Notes: generated by a model from the letters alone, not told the origin. Shown: positions 16,133-26,488, counted from the stretch's first letter. The stretch: 64,000 nucleotides of DNA from Nitrospirota bacterium (GCA_016215115.1 JACRLN010000025.1:1-64000); one strand, 5' to 3'. Translations and numbers: made by a program.

Positions 16133-17185
16133 ATGTCTACTACGACTCAGGATTATTATGAGACTCTTGGCGTAAAGAAGGGCGCTTCTATAGATGAGAT
16201 AAAAAAGGCATACAGGCGTTTAGCAAGAAAGTACCATCCTGATTTAAACCCGGGGGACAAAAGTTCTGAGAAAAAATTCAAGGAAATAAATGAGGCATAT
16301 GAAGTCCTGAGTGATTCAAAAAAGAGAGCGGCCTATGACCAATTCGGGAAGACAGAGTTTGAGACGGGTCCTGGATTTGAAGGATTCAGGGCACGAGGTT
16401 CTGATTTTGGTTTCGGCGGAGCTGAAGACATATTCTCAGATCTGTTTAGAAGTTTTAGACAAGAGGATATCCCTTTAAAAGGCGCCGACCTTGTCACATC
16501 ACTTGATATTTCTCTCGAAGAAGCTTACAAAGGAGCAACAAAATCGTTCAGCCTGACAAAAGAGGTTTTGTGTAAAACCTGTTCAGGCAGCGGTGCAGAA
16601 AATTCACAAATATGTTCTCACTGCAATGGGATTGGTTCATTAAAGCAGAGCAGAGGGCTTTTTAGAATGAGTCAGCCGTGTCCGACGTGTAAGGGAAGCG
16701 GGAAGGTAATCACAAGAGCCTGCAAATCTTGCAAAGGAAAAGGAGCTGGTGTGGCGGCAGAGACTATAAAGGTCAAAATTCCACCGGGAGCCGAGACCGG
16801 CAGCAGGATCAAACTTAAAGGCATGGGTGGCGCAGGTGTAAGAGGCGGCCCGACAGGTGATTTGCATATTGCATTGACAGTCAGACCGCATCCTTTGTTT
16901 AAAAGAGAGGGAAACAATATTTATGCAGAAGTTCCTGTGACTTTTGTTGAGGCGGTTATTGGTGGCAAGATTCAGGTACCAACACTTGACGGCACGGTTA
17001 CAATGACACTTCCTTCCGGAACTGACAGCGGGAAGAAATTCAGATTAAAAGGCAAAGGCATACCGAACAGAAAAACAGGCGCCAGGGGAGACGAATTCGC
17101 GGTGATAAAAATTATTGTCCCTAAGACGATAAATGCAAAGACAAAAGAAGCGCTGGACGAGATTGAAAAAGCGTATGGAGGTTAG
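16133..17185 (+). CDS. dnaJ: Co-chaperone DnaJ
   Basis: The 350-aa protein stimulates DnaK ATPase activity and delivers unfolded clients. The J-domain spans residues 7-72, with the HPD motif in [11 protein letters not shown]-rich linker follows (about 78-115). The zinc region has four C-x-x-C-x-G-x-G modules: [24 protein letters not shown] and CKSCKGKG. The C-terminal substrate domains contain [19 protein letters not shown]. It is slightly shorter than E. coli DnaJ (376) because of a shorter G/F region. AAGAAGGG gives the ribosome site. dnaK is not in the window. It is followed by hspR after a short repeat, so HspR autoregulation of the cluster is likely. Confidence 0.93.
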   Translation: MSTTTQDYYETLGVKKGASIDEIKKAYRRLARKYHPDLNPGDKSSEKKFKEINEAYEVLSDSKKRAAYDQFGKTEFETGPGFEGFRARGSDFGFGGAEDIFSDLFRSFRQEDIPLKGADLVTSLDISLEEAYKGATKSFSLTKEVLCKTCSGSGAENSQICSHCNGIGSLKQSRGLFRMSQPCPTCKGSGKVITRACKSCKGKGAGVAAETIKVKIPPGAETGSRIKLKGMGGAGVRGGPTGDLHIALTVRPHPLFKREGNNIYAEVPVTFVEAVIGGKIQVPTLDGTVTMTLPSGTDSGKKFRLKGKGIPNRKTGARGDEFAVIKIIVPKTINAKTKEALDEIEKAYGG

Positions 17186-17224
17186 CATATTAGGCATGTC
17201 TCGTAAACAAATTTATATAATTCT

Positions 17225-17289
17225 GTCATTCCCGCCTGTCGGGAATCCCGCTTTTAAAAAGGGAATGATTCTGGACAAGCCAGAATGAC
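17225..17289. repeat. Palindromic repeat of the GTCATTCCCG family
   Basis: TGTCATTCCCGCCTGTCGGG and a downstream block, GGGAATGATTCTGG and CCAGAATGACA, give nested palindromes. It lies between dnaJ and hspR, within the presumed operon. Confidence 0.7.
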
Positions 17290-17319
17290 AGAAAAAGGAC
17301 TATGTTCTAAGAGGAAGTT

Positions 17320-17661
17320 ATGAAAGACAAAAGCCGTCCATTATTTATGATCGGCGTAGTTTGTGAGATGTTTCATATCCATCCGCAGACATTGAGATTA
17401 TATGAAAGAGAGGGTTTTTTGAATCCCAAAAGGGTTGGGGGAGCAAGGTTGTATTCGCAGGAAGACCTGAAGCGGATAATGACCATACTGAACCTGACCA
17501 AGGAACTCGGCGTAAACAGAGCAGGCGTAGATATAATTCTCAGAATGAAACAGAGGATGGAAGCCCTCCACAATGAAATGGAAGAAATGATGGATTATCT
17601 TGAAAGAGATATCAGGAAAAGATTTCAGAAAAGAATAAGAGAAGCATTCGAGGAAGAGTAA
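17320..17661 (+). CDS. hspR: HspR-type MerR-family heat-shock repressor
   Basis: The 113-aa protein has a MerR winged-helix domain at residues 8-75: MIGVVCEMFHIHPQTLRLYEREGFLNP, then RLYSQEDLKRI. The leucine-rich C-terminal helix (IILRMKQRMEALHNEMEEMM) would dimerise, and a basic-acidic tail follows. HspR proteins repress dnaK, dnaJ and clpB genes by binding HAIR inverted repeats; a HAIR-like site lies before dnaJ. The protein has no cysteines for metal sensing. AGGAAG precedes the ATG. Its position between dnaJ and clpB matches the classical HspR regulon, which makes the identification firm. Confidence 0.9.
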   Translation: MKDKSRPLFMIGVVCEMFHIHPQTLRLYEREGFLNPKRVGGARLYSQEDLKRIMTILNLTKELGVNRAGVDIILRMKQRMEALHNEMEEMMDYLERDIRKRFQKRIREAFEEE

Positions 17662-17692
17662 AGAAGTGCAAAAGAGCAATTGAGCAGAAGAT

Positions 17693-17736
17693 CAAAAGTT
17701 AAAAGCAAGAAAAGCGTCTGTGCTTTTGTACTTTTG
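17693..17736 (+). repeat. Hairpin-forming repeat before clpB
   Basis: CAAAAGTTAAAAGCA and TGCTTTTGTACTTTTG form an imperfect stem with a 13-nt loop. It could attenuate or process the hspR-clpB transcript. There is no U-run after it. It ends 22 nt before the clpB start. Confidence 0.5.
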
Positions 17737-17758
17737 AACTAATTAGATGGAGGGATAA

Positions 17759-20371
17759 ATGAGGTCCGACAAATTTACCATTAAAAGTCAGGAAGCAATT
17801 CAGAAGGCTCAGGAACTGGCCCAGCAAAAGGGCAACCAGCAGGTTGACGTGGAACATCTCCTGCATGTCTTGCTTGAGGAAGGGATTGCGGTTGATATCA
17901 TAAATAAACTCGGAGTTGACGTAACCTCTCTCAGGAAAGAGCTTGTGTCTGAAATAGAGAAATTTCCAAAAGTACTCGGGGCCTCGCCCGTTGGACAACT
18001 GTATATTACGCAGGAATTGAAGAATGTTTTTGAAAGCGCATCTAAAGAGGCAGAGCATTTAAAGGATGACTATGTAAGTGTTGAGCATCTGCTTCTCGGG
18101 ATTATAAAGACCAAAAATAAATCAGAAAAGATTCTTAAAAAATTTGGTGTGACTGATGATAAAATTCTTGCAGCAATGCGGGAGATAAGAGGAACACAGC
18201 GTGTTACAGACCCAACCCCGGAAGAAAAATATCAGGCGTTGAAAAGATACGCTAAGGATTTAACGGACCTTGCAAAGAGAGGAAAACTCGATCCCGTCAT
18301 TGGCAGAGACGAGGAGATCAGAAGGGTAATCCAGGTGCTTTCACGCAGGACAAAAAATAACCCGGTTGTGATAGGAGAGCCGGGTGTGGGTAAAACAGCA
18401 ATTGCCGAAGGGCTTGCTCAGAGGATCACATCGGGCGATGTACCGCAGAGTCTGAAAAACAAGAGGGTCGTCGCCCTTGATATGGGGGCTCTTGTTGCCG
18501 GCGCAAAATACAGGGGAGAATTTGAAGAAAGGCTCAAGGCGGTCTTAAAAGAAATAGAAGAGGCGCAGGGACAGGTGATCCTTTTTATTGACGAACTTCA
18601 TACAGTAGTTGGCGCCGGCGCTGCAGAGGGAGCCATTGACGCATCAAACATGCTTAAACCCGCACTTGCGAGAGGTGAGCTGAGATGCGTGGGAGCAACA
18701 ACTCTTTCAGAATATAGAAAACATATTGAAAAAGATCCTGCGCTTGAGCGGAGATTCCAGCCAATCTACATAAAGGAGCCAAATGTTGAAGATACCATAT
18801 CAATCCTCAGAGGCCTGAAAGAGCGGTATGAAGTCCATCACGGAGTTAAAATAAAAGACTCTGCGCTTGTGTCCGCTGCGGTTTTAAGCAACAGGTATAT
18901 ATCCGACAGGTTTTTGCCTGACAAGGCCATTGACCTTATTGATGAAGCAGCCTCGAGACTGAAGATGGAAATTGACAGTATGCCTGCAGAACTTGATGAG
19001 CTTGAACGGAAATTGAGGCAGCACGAGATCGAAAGACAGGCCGTGATGAAAGAAAAAGACGAGGCCTCAAGGCAGAGACTTGAGCATATTAATAAAGAAA
19101 TTGCCGAATTCAAAGAAAAACGTGATATTTTAAAGGCCCAGTGGGTTCGGGAAAAAGAGGGGATAGGGAAAATAAGTTCAACAAAGGAAGAGATTGAACG
19201 CTCAAGGATAGAGGCTGAAAAGGCTGAAAGGGAAGGAGACCTCAACAAGGCTGCAGAGTTAAAATACGGCACGCTTCTTGCCCTTCAAAAAAGACTCGAA
19301 GAGGAAAATGAGAAACTTAAACAACAGGGAAAAAGCAGGATGCTGAAAGAAGAAGTTGACGAAGAGGATGTTGCAGAGATTGTTTCGAAATGGACCGGCA
19401 TTCCGGTAACCAGGATGCTTGAAGGAGAAGTTGAAAAACTTTTAAAAATGGAAGAAAGATTAAAGCTCCGTGTAGTCGGACAGGAGGAGGCGATAAAGGC
19501 GGTTTCAGATGCTGTAAGAAGGGCGCGGGCAGGCATACAGGATCCGAACAGGCCTATCGGCTCGTTTATCTTCCTCGGGCCTACAGGAGTCGGCAAGACT
19601 GAACTCGCACGGTCGCTTGCTGAATTTCTCTTCGATGATGAAGATGCGATGATAAGAATTGATATGTCGGAATATCAGGAAAGACATACAGTATCAAGGC
19701 TTATTGGAGCGCCTCCCGGATATGTAGGTTATGAGGAAGGCGGACAGTTGACAGAAGCGATAAGGAGAAGACCTTATGCGGTAATCCTTTTTGACGAGGT
19801 TGAAAAGGCTCATGCGGAAGTGTTTAATGTGCTCTTGCAATTGCTTGATGACGGACGCCTTACAGACGGGCACGGAAGGACTGTTGATTTCAGAAATACG
19901 GTGGTCATCATGACATCGAATATCGGAAGCCAGCATATTCAGGAAATGCTTACTGAATGGACAGATGAGGTTCAAATACGTAAATACGTAATGGAGGATC
20001 TGAAAAAATTCTTCAGGCCGGAATTCCTGAACAGGGTAGATGAGATAATAATATTCCATACGCTTACAAAAGAACTGCTCATGATGATCGTTGATATACA
20101 GATTGAGAGGATGAAACGCTATCTGAAAGATAAGAATGTGAATATTATCCTGACTGATAAGACAAAGGCTTTTCTTGCGGAGATCGGCTATGACCAGGTT
20201 TACGGTGCACGACCGTTGAAGAGAGCTATCCAAAAAGAAATCCTGACCCCGCTCGCCACTAAACTCCTGGACAGGTCCTTCAAAGAAGGCGATGTCATTG
20301 AGGTCGACATGGAAAGAGATAATCCGGTTTTCAGGAGTAAAATAGGGGCAGAACAGACTATGCAGGCTTAA
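17759..20371 (+). CDS. clpB: ATP-dependent disaggregase ClpB
   Basis: The 870-aa protein extracts and refolds aggregated proteins with DnaK/DnaJ as a hexamer in the cytoplasm. The N-terminal repeat domain spans 1-145. The first AAA+ module has Walker A GEPGVGKT (about 206-213) and Walker [11 protein letters not shown] coiled-coil middle domain (about 400-530, [14 protein letters not shown] onward) distinguishes ClpB from ClpA and ClpC. The second AAA+ module has GPTGVGKTE and [11 protein letters not shown], then ARPLKRAIQ near the C-terminus. There is no ClpP-binding loop that I can see. Length is normal. GGAGGG precedes the ATG. It shares the cluster with dnaJ and hspR and is probably controlled by HspR. 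Confidence 0.96.
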   Translation: MRSDKFTIKSQEAIQKAQELAQQKGNQQVDVEHLLHVLLEEGIAVDIINKLGVDVTSLRKELVSEIEKFPKVLGASPVGQLYITQELKNVFESASKEAEHLKDDYVSVEHLLLGIIKTKNKSEKILKKFGVTDDKILAAMREIRGTQRVTDPTPEEKYQALKRYAKDLTDLAKRGKLDPVIGRDEEIRRVIQVLSRRTKNNPVVIGEPGVGKTAIAEGLAQRITSGDVPQSLKNKRVVALDMGALVAGAKYRGEFEERLKAVLKEIEEAQGQVILFIDELHTVVGAGAAEGAIDASNMLKPALARGELRCVGATTLSEYRKHIEKDPALERRFQPIYIKEPNVEDTISILRGLKERYEVHHGVKIKDSALVSAAVLSNRYISDRFLPDKAIDLIDEAASRLKMEIDSMPAELDELERKLRQHEIERQAVMKEKDEASRQRLEHINKEIAEFKEKRDILKAQWVREKEGIGKISSTKEEIERSRIEAEKAEREGDLNKAAELKYGTLLALQKRLEEENEKLKQQGKSRMLKEEVDEEDVAEIVSKWTGIPVTRMLEGEVEKLLKMEERLKLRVVGQEEAIKAVSDAVRRARAGIQDPNRPIGSFIFLGPTGVGKTELARSLAEFLFDDEDAMIRIDMSEYQERHTVSRLIGAPPGYVGYEEGGQLTEAIRRRPYAVILFDEVEKAHAEVFNVLLQLLDDGRLTDGHGRTVDFRNTVVIMTSNIGSQHIQEMLTEWTDEVQIRKYVMEDLKKFFRPEFLNRVDEIIIFHTLTKELLMMIVDIQIERMKRYLKDKNVNIILTDKTKAFLAEIGYDQVYGARPLKRAIQKEILTPLATKLLDRSFKEGDVIEVDMERDNPVFRSKIGAEQTMQA

Positions 20372-20396
20372 TAAGTTTGTGGATTTACTTATTTTA

Positions 20397-20421
20397 CCCT
20401 CTTGATATACTTACAAGAGGG
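20397..20421 (+). other. GC-rich hairpin after clpB
   Basis: CCCTCTTG and CAAGAGGG form an 8-bp stem with a 9-nt loop, 25 nt after the clpB stop. It lacks a U-run. It resembles the CCCCTCTT...AAGAGGGG repeat family seen elsewhere and may stabilise the transcript end. Confidence 0.5.
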
Positions 20422-20475
20422 GAAACGTTTAATATGTCTCATCGCTTAAATGTGGATACTAACGTGATAAAATTA

Positions 20476-20503
20476 TTGCTTATATTACAAGTTGTATTAT
20501 AAT
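20476..20503 (+). promoter_or_regulatory. Sigma-70 promoter for the HD-GYP regulator
   Basis: TTGCTT (20476-20481), a 16-nt spacer and a perfect TATAAT (20498-20503) lie 38 nt before the start codon. Confidence 0.5.
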
Positions 20504-20541
20504 AATATGAAACAATAAAAATCAGGTAATAAATAAACAAA

Positions 20542-21624
20542 ATGGATAAAAAAGTAATTCTTGTGGTAGATGACGATGCAGATGTACGTGATTCTATTTT
20601 TCTGTATTTGAATGAAATAGAAGATTATTCAGTAATTACCTTTGACAGTGCATCTGAGGTAATGGATAAAATACAGAAAAACAATGTTGACGTTGTTCTT
20701 ACCGACATCGTCATGCCTGAAATTTCAGGGATTGAACTGCTCGAAAAAATACGGCAGTTTAACAGTCAAATACCGGTAATTTTAATGACCGGATTTGCTG
20801 ATATGGATATAGCAATAGCTGCGATAAAAAAAGGGGCCTTTGATTTCATCTTAAAACCTTTTCACCCCGACTACCTGCATCATTCCATAAAAAAGGCAAT
20901 TCAGCATAATAATTATTTAAGACTTAAGGAAGATTATAATCGTTACCTTGAAAATATGGTACTGCAAAGAACCGAGGAACTGGAAATTGCAAAAAAGCGC
21001 GCAGAAAATCTTAGCAACGATATTGTAAAACGATTAACAACGGTAGCAGAGTTCAGGGATATAGAAGCAATGGAACATGTATCCAGAATAGGTTTTTACT
21101 CGGAGCTTCTTTCCATAGAATTGGGAATGCCTGAAGATTTTATTCAGACCATAAAACTTGCGAGCCCCCTGCATGACATTGGCAAGATTGGGATTATCGA
21201 TAACATTCTTTTAAAACCGGAAGTGCTCACTTATGAAGAGTTTGAACAAATAAAAACTCACACAACAAATGGCGAAAGAATTTTGTCAGGATCATCGCAT
21301 CCTGTTTTACAAATGGCAACATCCATCGCATTAAATCATCATGAGAAATGGGATGGAACAGGATACCCAAGGGGATTAGCGGGGGAAAATATTCCTTTTG
21401 AGGGAAGGATTGTCGGAATTGCTGACCAGTATGATGCAATAAGGAATCAAAGGAGTTACAAACCCGCATACTCGCATGAGGAGGCCTTCAGGATAATCAC
21501 TGAAGGGGACGGAAGGACAAAATCCGGCCATTTTGATCCTGCTATATTGAAAGCGTTTATCAAGAATGCACATAGATTTGAAGAAATTTACAATACTCTA
21601 TCGCATTCATCAGTTAAAATCTAA
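20542..21624 (+). CDS. Response regulator with HD-GYP domain (c-di-GMP phosphodiesterase type)
   Basis: In this 360-aa protein, residues 1-125 form a receiver domain: [10 protein letters not shown] carries the acidic pair, VVLTDIVMP the phosphorylated aspartate, and ILKPF the lysine. A coiled-coil linker (about 130-165) leads to an HD-GYP domain (about 168-345) with LHDIGKIGI, the [11 protein letters not shown] signature with the GYP-type residues, and [15 protein letters not shown] proteins of this layout hydrolyse c-di-GMP, often to control motility or surface life; a cognate kinase is not in the window. The type IV pilus operon at 31-35 kb is a plausible target. It has its own promoter. 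Confidence 0.9.
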   Translation: MDKKVILVVDDDADVRDSIFLYLNEIEDYSVITFDSASEVMDKIQKNNVDVVLTDIVMPEISGIELLEKIRQFNSQIPVILMTGFADMDIAIAAIKKGAFDFILKPFHPDYLHHSIKKAIQHNNYLRLKEDYNRYLENMVLQRTEELEIAKKRAENLSNDIVKRLTTVAEFRDIEAMEHVSRIGFYSELLSIELGMPEDFIQTIKLASPLHDIGKIGIIDNILLKPEVLTYEEFEQIKTHTTNGERILSGSSHPVLQMATSIALNHHEKWDGTGYPRGLAGENIPFEGRIVGIADQYDAIRNQRSYKPAYSHEEAFRIITEGDGRTKSGHFDPAILKAFIKNAHRFEEIYNTLSHSSVKI

Positions 21625-21771
21625 TTTTTTTGAAACAACCCTCATATTAATATTAATCTTAGTTATTCTTGTCTGACTGAACGGTATATTTACACAAACT
21701 TTAAAATTGTGATAATATTAAGATTGCTTTATTATTATTTTATTTTTTGATTTTTCTTCTTGAGAAAGTTA

Positions 21772-22770
21772 ATGAAAATTGCAATTGGCATAGATATAGG
21801 CGGAACCAATACAAAAATCCTTCTTGCCGCTGAAGACGGAAGAGTGCTTCATGGCCGGCAGAGTCTTACTCCTTCTGCTGCCAAAACTGGATCTGTTGGG
21901 ATTGAGGAACTATTAGTTAAAAACTTGAGGGATTTTTTAGACGATGAGAAAACAAGAATGTTGATATCCGGTACAAATATTGCCGGTATTGGCATAGGAG
22001 TTGCCGGACTAATAGACAGGAAAGAAGGGAGAATAATAAAATCCCCAAATATCGCTTCAATGGACGGCCTCCCGATAAGAGAGATATTTGAAAGAGAATT
22101 TTCTGTCCCGGTTGTGGTTGAAAACGATGCAAACGCTTATGCATATGGAGAAAAATGGATTGGCACCGGCAAGGATATTAACAGTTTTGTTGTTCTTACT
22201 CTTGGAACAGGCCTTGGAGGCGGACATATTTATAATGGAGAATTGTATGAAGGCCCTTTTGAAATAGGGCATATAATTATTGAACCAAATGGCCGCTTTT
22301 GTCCCTGCGGCAGTCATGGCTGCCTTGAATCATATGCCTCCGGCAGGGCCATTGCAGACAGGGCTATAACCTCACTGGAGAGTGGAACAAAAAGCTCATT
22401 AGTAGATAGCTGCGGTGGCAATTATTATAAGATAACCCCTGAGCTTGTTTTTCAAAAAGCGCTTGACGGCGACAACCTGAGCAGGGAGATTTTCAGGGAA
22501 GTGGGGCAATATCTTGGTATAGGCATAGCTAATCTGATAAATATATTCAGCATCGAGGCTGTAATCATCGGCGGAGGGCTCATAGGCGCATGGGATTTGT
22601 TTATTGAAGAGTTGACAAAAGAAGCCTTTAAGCGCAGCTTTAAACCTTATTCGTCAAATATTAAAATTCTAAAAAGCACTATGGCAAAAGACGCCGGCTC
22701 TATAGGCGCTGCCGGTTTGCTCTTTAAGAAACTCTCTGTCACTCAAGGAGTCGTAAGCCAACTAAATTAG
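21772..22770 (+). CDS. ROK family sugar kinase (glucokinase-like)
   Basis: The 332-aa protein phosphorylates glucose or a related sugar with ATP. GIDIGGTNTKILL (residues 6-18) is the phosphate-binding motif, VVENDANAYAYGE carries the catalytic aspartate, and LTLGTGLGGGHIYNGELYEG the second phosphate loop. The zinc motif CPCGSHGCLESYASG is intact. The GIGIANLINIFSIEAVIIGGG segment is typical for the family. Lack of a DNA-binding N-terminus separates it from ROK repressors. A TTG at 21760 is an alternative start, but the ATG at 21772 fits the family N-terminus. Substrate specificity is inferred. Confidence 0.88.
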   Translation: MKIAIGIDIGGTNTKILLAAEDGRVLHGRQSLTPSAAKTGSVGIEELLVKNLRDFLDDEKTRMLISGTNIAGIGIGVAGLIDRKEGRIIKSPNIASMDGLPIREIFEREFSVPVVVENDANAYAYGEKWIGTGKDINSFVVLTLGTGLGGGHIYNGELYEGPFEIGHIIIEPNGRFCPCGSHGCLESYASGRAIADRAITSLESGTKSSLVDSCGGNYYKITPELVFQKALDGDNLSREIFREVGQYLGIGIANLINIFSIEAVIIGGGLIGAWDLFIEELTKEAFKRSFKPYSSNIKILKSTMAKDAGSIGAAGLLFKKLSVTQGVVSQLN

Positions 22771-22799
22771 ACAGGATATCCAGGATGAACAAGATATAT

Positions 22800-22944
22800 A
22801 CTAATGAGGTCAAAAGTAAGAATACATAAGCGTCATTCCCGCAGTCTGTTGAGCGGGAATCCAGACAGTTAAAAACTGGATGCCCGATTAAAAACTTCGG
22901 GCATGACGATTGATTTATGTGTCTTTACTTATGACCGCATTAGT
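22800..22944. repeat. MITE-like palindromic repeat, complete 145-bp copy
   Basis: The left end ACTAATGAGGTCAAAAGTAA and the complement of the right end (ACTAATGCGGTCATAAGTAA) match at 18 of 20 positions. The inside has GTCATTCCCG...CGGGAATCCAG and CTGGATGCCCG...CGGGCATGAC. The length equals that of the copy at 2926-3070, but the terminal sequence differs. The rest of the 22771-23114 gap holds no convincing gene. Confidence 0.8.
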
Positions 22945-23114
22945 AAAAGTTAGAACATCTTGTAAATCCTGTTATTCCTGTCAGAATAATTTTATAATTT
23001 CCTACGGTGATTTAATCCAAATTATGCAGTTAACCAAAGAACTCACAGAGAATTTGAAATTTCAAATTTACAATTTATTTTTTATGTCCTCTGAGGTCCC
23101 TTTAAGGCAACATC

Positions 23115-24905
23115 ATGTCCGGCAGTAACATAAGAAATTTTTCCATTATCGCTCATATTGACCATGGCAAATCCACGCTCGCGGACCGCATACTCGAAAT
23201 AACCGGCGCTCTATCGCAGCGTGAAATGACCAAGCAGGTACTGGATTCCATGGATCTGGAACAGGAACGGGGAATAACCATAAAAGCACACGCTGTGAGA
23301 CTTAACTATACAGCTTCGGACGGAAAGAACTATATACTCAACCTTATCGATACCCCGGGTCACGTCGATTTTTCTTATGAGGTCTCGCGCAGTCTTGCTT
23401 CATGCGAAGGCGCTTTGCTTATAGTTGACGCCTCTCAGGGAGTTGAGGCACAGACCCTTGCAAACACATATTTAGCAATGGACCACAACCTTGAGATAAT
23501 TCCGATAATAAACAAGATCGACCTTCCAAGCGCTGAACCTGAAAGGGTAAAGGCTCAGATTGAGGAAGCCGTCGGCATTGACTGTTCGGATGTAATACTC
23601 ACCTCTGCAAAAGAAGGCACAGGCGTTCATGACGTACTTGAGGCCATTGTCAGGAAAGTGCCGCCGCCGGCAGGCAGCAAAGATCGCCCCCTCAAGGCTC
23701 TCATCTTTGATTCATGGTTTGATAATTACCAGGGAGTTATTGTGCTCGTAAGATTATTTGACGGTGAAGTGAAGAAGGGCTCAAAGATATTACTTATGGC
23801 TGTACAGAAAACCTACGAAGTGCTGGAAGTCGGTGTGTTTACCCCTCATAAAAGAGCTGTTGATTCTTTGAAGGCGGGAGAAGTCGGTTACATAATCGCG
23901 AGCATAAGAAATGTGGCAGAGACAAAGGTGGGTGATACTATCACTGATGTGGAGAATCAGGCTACCGAGCCGTGTCCGGGATACAAAGATATTAAACCGA
24001 TGGTTTTCAGTGGTCTCTATCCGACTGAAACCAATCAGTATGCGGAGTTAAAAGATGCGCTGGAGAAATTGAGACTTAATGATTCGTCTTTCAGTTTTGA
24101 GCCGGAGACTTCATCTGCCCTTGGTTTTGGTTTTCGTTGCGGATTTCTCGGCCTTCTGCATATGGAAATAATAAAAGAGCGCCTTGAAAGAGAGTTTCAG
24201 CTTGAACTTGTTAACACCGCTCCTACCGTCATTTACAAGGTCATAAAATCCCTTGATGAAACCGTGTATATTGACAGTCCTGCGAAACTGCCCGAGAAGT
24301 ATGATAGCATTGAGGAGCCGTTTGTTAAGGTAGTGATCTTCGTACCGCAAAAATATATCGGGCCCATGCTTGAACTCTGTCAGGACCGGCGCGGCGTGCA
24401 GAAAGACTTTAATTACATTGGTAAGGACCGGATAATCGTAGCTTATGAAATGCCGCTCAATGAGATTTTATGGGACTTTTATGATAAACTTAAATCCCTG
24501 TCGAGTGGCTATGCTTCAATGGATTATGAATTCATAGGATACAGGGAGTCACAGCTCATAAAGCTGGACCTGCTGTTAAATGGAGAGCCTGTTGACGCCC
24601 TTTCAATGATCGTTCACAGGGAAAACGCCCATAGCAAGGGAAGACAGGTTGCAGAAAAACTGCGGGAAGTAATACCGAGACAAATGTTTGAAGTCGTTAT
24701 TCAGGCAGCCATAGGAAGCAAAATTATTGCAAGAGAAACTATCAAGGCAATGAGGAAGAACGTCCTTGCAAAATGCTATGGCGGCGATATAACAAGAAAG
24801 AGAAAGCTGCTTGAAAAGCAGAAAGAGGGCAAAAAGAGGATGAAACAGGTTGGAAGAGTAGAGGTTCCGCAGGAGGCGTTTCTGGCTGTATTGAAGGTAA
24901 AATAA
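23115..24905 (+). CDS. lepA: Elongation factor 4 (LepA), ribosomal back-translocase GTPase
   Basis: The 596-aa protein is a full-length Lep[12 protein letters not shown] is the G1 motif, and RGITIKA holds the switch I threonine. DTPGHVDF is G3, NKIDLPSA is G4 and TSAKEGTG is G5. The C-terminal domain ends with [23 protein letters not shown], the LepA-specific region that reaches the peptidyl-transferase centre. It acts on 70S ribosomes, in initiation or back-translocation. Upstream is a MITE-like repeat. It is followed by lepB, the classical lepA-lepB pair, with a short palindromic repeat between them. Confidence 0.97.
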   Translation: MSGSNIRNFSIIAHIDHGKSTLADRILEITGALSQREMTKQVLDSMDLEQERGITIKAHAVRLNYTASDGKNYILNLIDTPGHVDFSYEVSRSLASCEGALLIVDASQGVEAQTLANTYLAMDHNLEIIPIINKIDLPSAEPERVKAQIEEAVGIDCSDVILTSAKEGTGVHDVLEAIVRKVPPPAGSKDRPLKALIFDSWFDNYQGVIVLVRLFDGEVKKGSKILLMAVQKTYEVLEVGVFTPHKRAVDSLKAGEVGYIIASIRNVAETKVGDTITDVENQATEPCPGYKDIKPMVFSGLYPTETNQYAELKDALEKLRLNDSSFSFEPETSSALGFGFRCGFLGLLHMEIIKERLEREFQLELVNTAPTVIYKVIKSLDETVYIDSPAKLPEKYDSIEEPFVKVVIFVPQKYIGPMLELCQDRRGVQKDFNYIGKDRIIVAYEMPLNEILWDFYDKLKSLSSGYASMDYEFIGYRESQLIKLDLLLNGEPVDALSMIVHRENAHSKGRQVAEKLREVIPRQMFEVVIQAAIGSKIIARETIKAMRKNVLAKCYGGDITRKRKLLEKQKEGKKRMKQVGRVEVPQEAFLAVLKVK

Positions 24906-24927
24906 AAGTTGCATCTTTGTTTTTGTT

Positions 24928-24986
24928 GTCATTCCCGCTTGTCGGGAATCTTTTGTAAATAACGATTCCGAACAAGTCGGAATGAC
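24928..24986. repeat. Short palindromic repeat between lepA and lepB
   Basis: GTCATTCCCGCTTGTCGGGA and GATTCCGAACAAGTCGGAAT followed by GAC are two nested inverted copies of the GTCATTCC family. It may fold in the lepA-lepB transcript. Confidence 0.7.
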
Positions 24987-25006
24987 AGAAATTAGGAGAA
25001 TACAGT

Positions 25007-25720
25007 TTGGCTGCTAAAAACAAAAAATCAAAATTCCGGGAATATCTTGAAGCTATTTCCATCGCTATTGTTCTGGCCCTTCTTATAAGAGCCTTTGTTA
25101 TTCAGGCATTTAAAATACCATCAGGGTCCATGATACCGACACTGCTTATAGGTGACCATATACTTGTGAACAAATTTATTTATGGGCTGAAGATACCTGT
25201 TACTGACACAAGGGTTCTGATTTTAAACCAGCCCAAGAGAGGCGACATCATCGTCTTTTCTTTCCCGAAAAACAAGGAAAAACCGGAATGCACAAGCATT
25301 ATCAATAACATTGAAAAACGGCTACAAACCTCCTGGCAAAATGGAAACCCTGTTTATCTGTTTCAGGATGACTGCAAGGATTTTATAAAAAGGGTCGTTG
25401 GTATCGGAGGGGATAAAGTCGAGATAAAAGATAAAAATGTATATGTTAATGATACACTGCAAAATGAGCCGTATATAGAACATTCTGACCCTAATATTGA
25501 AAAAGCGACCAGAGACAATTTCGGTCCTTTTATTGTCCCTCATAATAGTATCTTTGTTATGGGAGACAACAGAGACCAGAGTTACGACAGCCGTTTCTGG
25601 GGAGTTGTGAGTATGGATGAGATAAAGGGAAAAGCGTTTATCATGTACTGGTCGTGGAATAATGATGGCAGCTTTCTTGCTAAAGTTCGATGGAGCAGGA
25701 TAGGAAGGCTGCTGCATTAG
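25007..25720 (+). CDS. lepB: Signal peptidase I
   Basis: The 237-aa protein removes signal peptides from exported proteins at the inner membrane. A membrane anchor (about residues 14-34) is followed by SGSMIPTLLIGD with the catalytic serine (S41). DFIKRVVGIGGDKVEIKD provides the general-base lysine, and MGDNRDQSYDSRFWG is box E. A region of about 30 residues (KNKEKPECTSIINNIEKRLQ onward) between the catalytic blocks is longer than usual. The start is TTG at 25007, set by TAGGAGA seven bases before it. No in-frame ATG exists before the anchor. Its stop codon lies inside the AGCT heptamer terminator. Confidence 0.94.
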   Translation: MAAKNKKSKFREYLEAISIAIVLALLIRAFVIQAFKIPSGSMIPTLLIGDHILVNKFIYGLKIPVTDTRVLILNQPKRGDIIVFSFPKNKEKPECTSIINNIEKRLQTSWQNGNPVYLFQDDCKDFIKRVVGIGGDKVEIKDKNVYVNDTLQNEPYIEHSDPNIEKATRDNFGPFIVPHNSIFVMGDNRDQSYDSRFWGVVSMDEIKGKAFIMYWSWNNDGSFLAKVRWSRIGRLLH

Positions 25721-25758
25721 CTGTTAGCTATCAGCTTACAGCTAACAGCTTTTTTATA
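25719..25758 (+). terminator. AGCTNNN heptamer array acting as a lepB terminator
   Basis: Five heptamers (AGCTGTT, AGCTATC, AGCTTAC, AGCTAAC, AGCTTTT) begin in the lepB stop codon. AGCTGTTAGCT and AGCTAACAGCT pair perfectly over 11 bp and a T-run follows directly. This is a good intrinsic terminator made from a repeat. Confidence 0.65.
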
Positions 25759-25762
25759 AATT

Positions 25763-26434
25763 ATGTTTACAGGGCTTGTTGAAACACTGGGAAAAGTTAC
25801 TTCTCTTGAAAAGACAGGGAATGGCATCAGATTGTCTTTAAAGCCGCTAACTGATTTTAAGGTCCAATTGGGCGACAGTATCTCGGTTAATGGAGTTTGC
25901 CTTACTGTTACAGAAAACAAATCCCCCCAAAGCCCCCCTTTGCAAAAGGGGGGAAGGGGGGATTTATCCTTTGATATTTCGCCTGAGACCATGCGGAGCA
26001 CAAATCTTGGCGAGCTGAGCATAAGCGATAAAGTCAACCTTGAACGTGCGTTACGTTTATCCGACCGTCTTGGCGGTCACATGGTAACAGGGCATGTTGA
26101 TGGCGTTAGCACCATCAGTGACAAAAGACAGTCAGGAGAATATACGTTTTATAAGTTTGAATCTTCTAATGCCATATTAAACTATGTAGTAAAAAAAGGT
26201 TCAATTGCAGTTGATGGTGTAAGCCTGACAGTGATAGAACTTGATAACAGGTCTTTCAGCGTGGCGATTATTCCTCACACTTTAAAGGCTACCAATATAG
26301 GAGATAAACGTATCGGTGATAAAGTGAACATTGAGGTGGATATAATTGGTAAATATGTTGAAAAATTTCTGAGCAGAAAAGACACCGACAAGGGGCTTAT
26401 GGAGTTGCTGAAAGCGGAAGGGTTTGCTGAATAA
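25763..26434 (+). CDS. ribE: Riboflavin synthase (alpha subunit) with an in-frame repeat insertion
   Basis: The 223-aa protein makes riboflavin from two lumazine molecules. Two similar lumazine-binding barrels are visible. The first starts MFTGLVETLGKV and carries LGDSISVNGVCLTV; the second has GHMVTGHVDGVSTI and KGSIAVDGVSLTV. Residues about 53-68 (KSPQSPPLQKGGRGDL) are encoded by a palindromic repeat and sit between CLTVTE and FDISPET, a turn in the first barrel. Without it the length would be about 207, closer to the family. The gene begins 5 nt after the lepB terminator and leads into ribBA and ribH. No FMN riboswitch was recognised. Confidence 0.93.
   Translation: MFTGLVETLGKVTSLEKTGNGIRLSLKPLTDFKVQLGDSISVNGVCLTVTENKSPQSPPLQKGGRGDLSFDISPETMRSTNLGELSISDKVNLERALRLSDRLGGHMVTGHVDGVSTISDKRQSGEYTFYKFESSNAILNYVVKKGSIAVDGVSLTVIELDNRSFSVAIIPHTLKATNIGDKRIGDKVNIEVDIIGKYVEKFLSRKDTDKGLMELLKAEGFAE
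25919..25965 (+). repeat. C/G-run palindrome inserted in frame in ribE
   Basis: AAATCCCCCC opens and GGGGGGATTT closes the block, with CCCCCCTTTGCAAAAGGGGG inside. Relatives lie at 42770-42800 (in a gene) and 60986-61079 (between genes). The 47-nt palindrome plus one flanking base makes 16 codons, so the frame is kept. Confidence 0.85.
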
Positions 26435-26435
26435 C

Positions 26436-26470
26436 AGCCGTTAGCTGATAGCTATTAGCTGACAGCTTTT
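26436..26470 (+). repeat. AGCTNNN heptamer array between ribE and ribBA
   Basis: AGCCGTT, AGCTGAT, AGCTATT, AGCTGAC and AGCTTTT follow each other without gaps directly after the ribE stop. The array can form a partial hairpin. It ends 18 nt before the ribBA start. Confidence 0.8.
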
Positions 26471-26488
26471 AATGTTTGGAGATCATAT

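Noticed and set aside
22910..23128. A 72-aa reading frame before lepA
   Set aside because: It begins inside a repeat terminus, has low-complexity translation and overlaps the lepA start. No family resemblance.
25721..26488. FMN riboswitch before the riboflavin genes
   Set aside because: The gaps before ribE, ribBA and ribH are short and filled with heptamer repeats. No RFN element motifs were seen.
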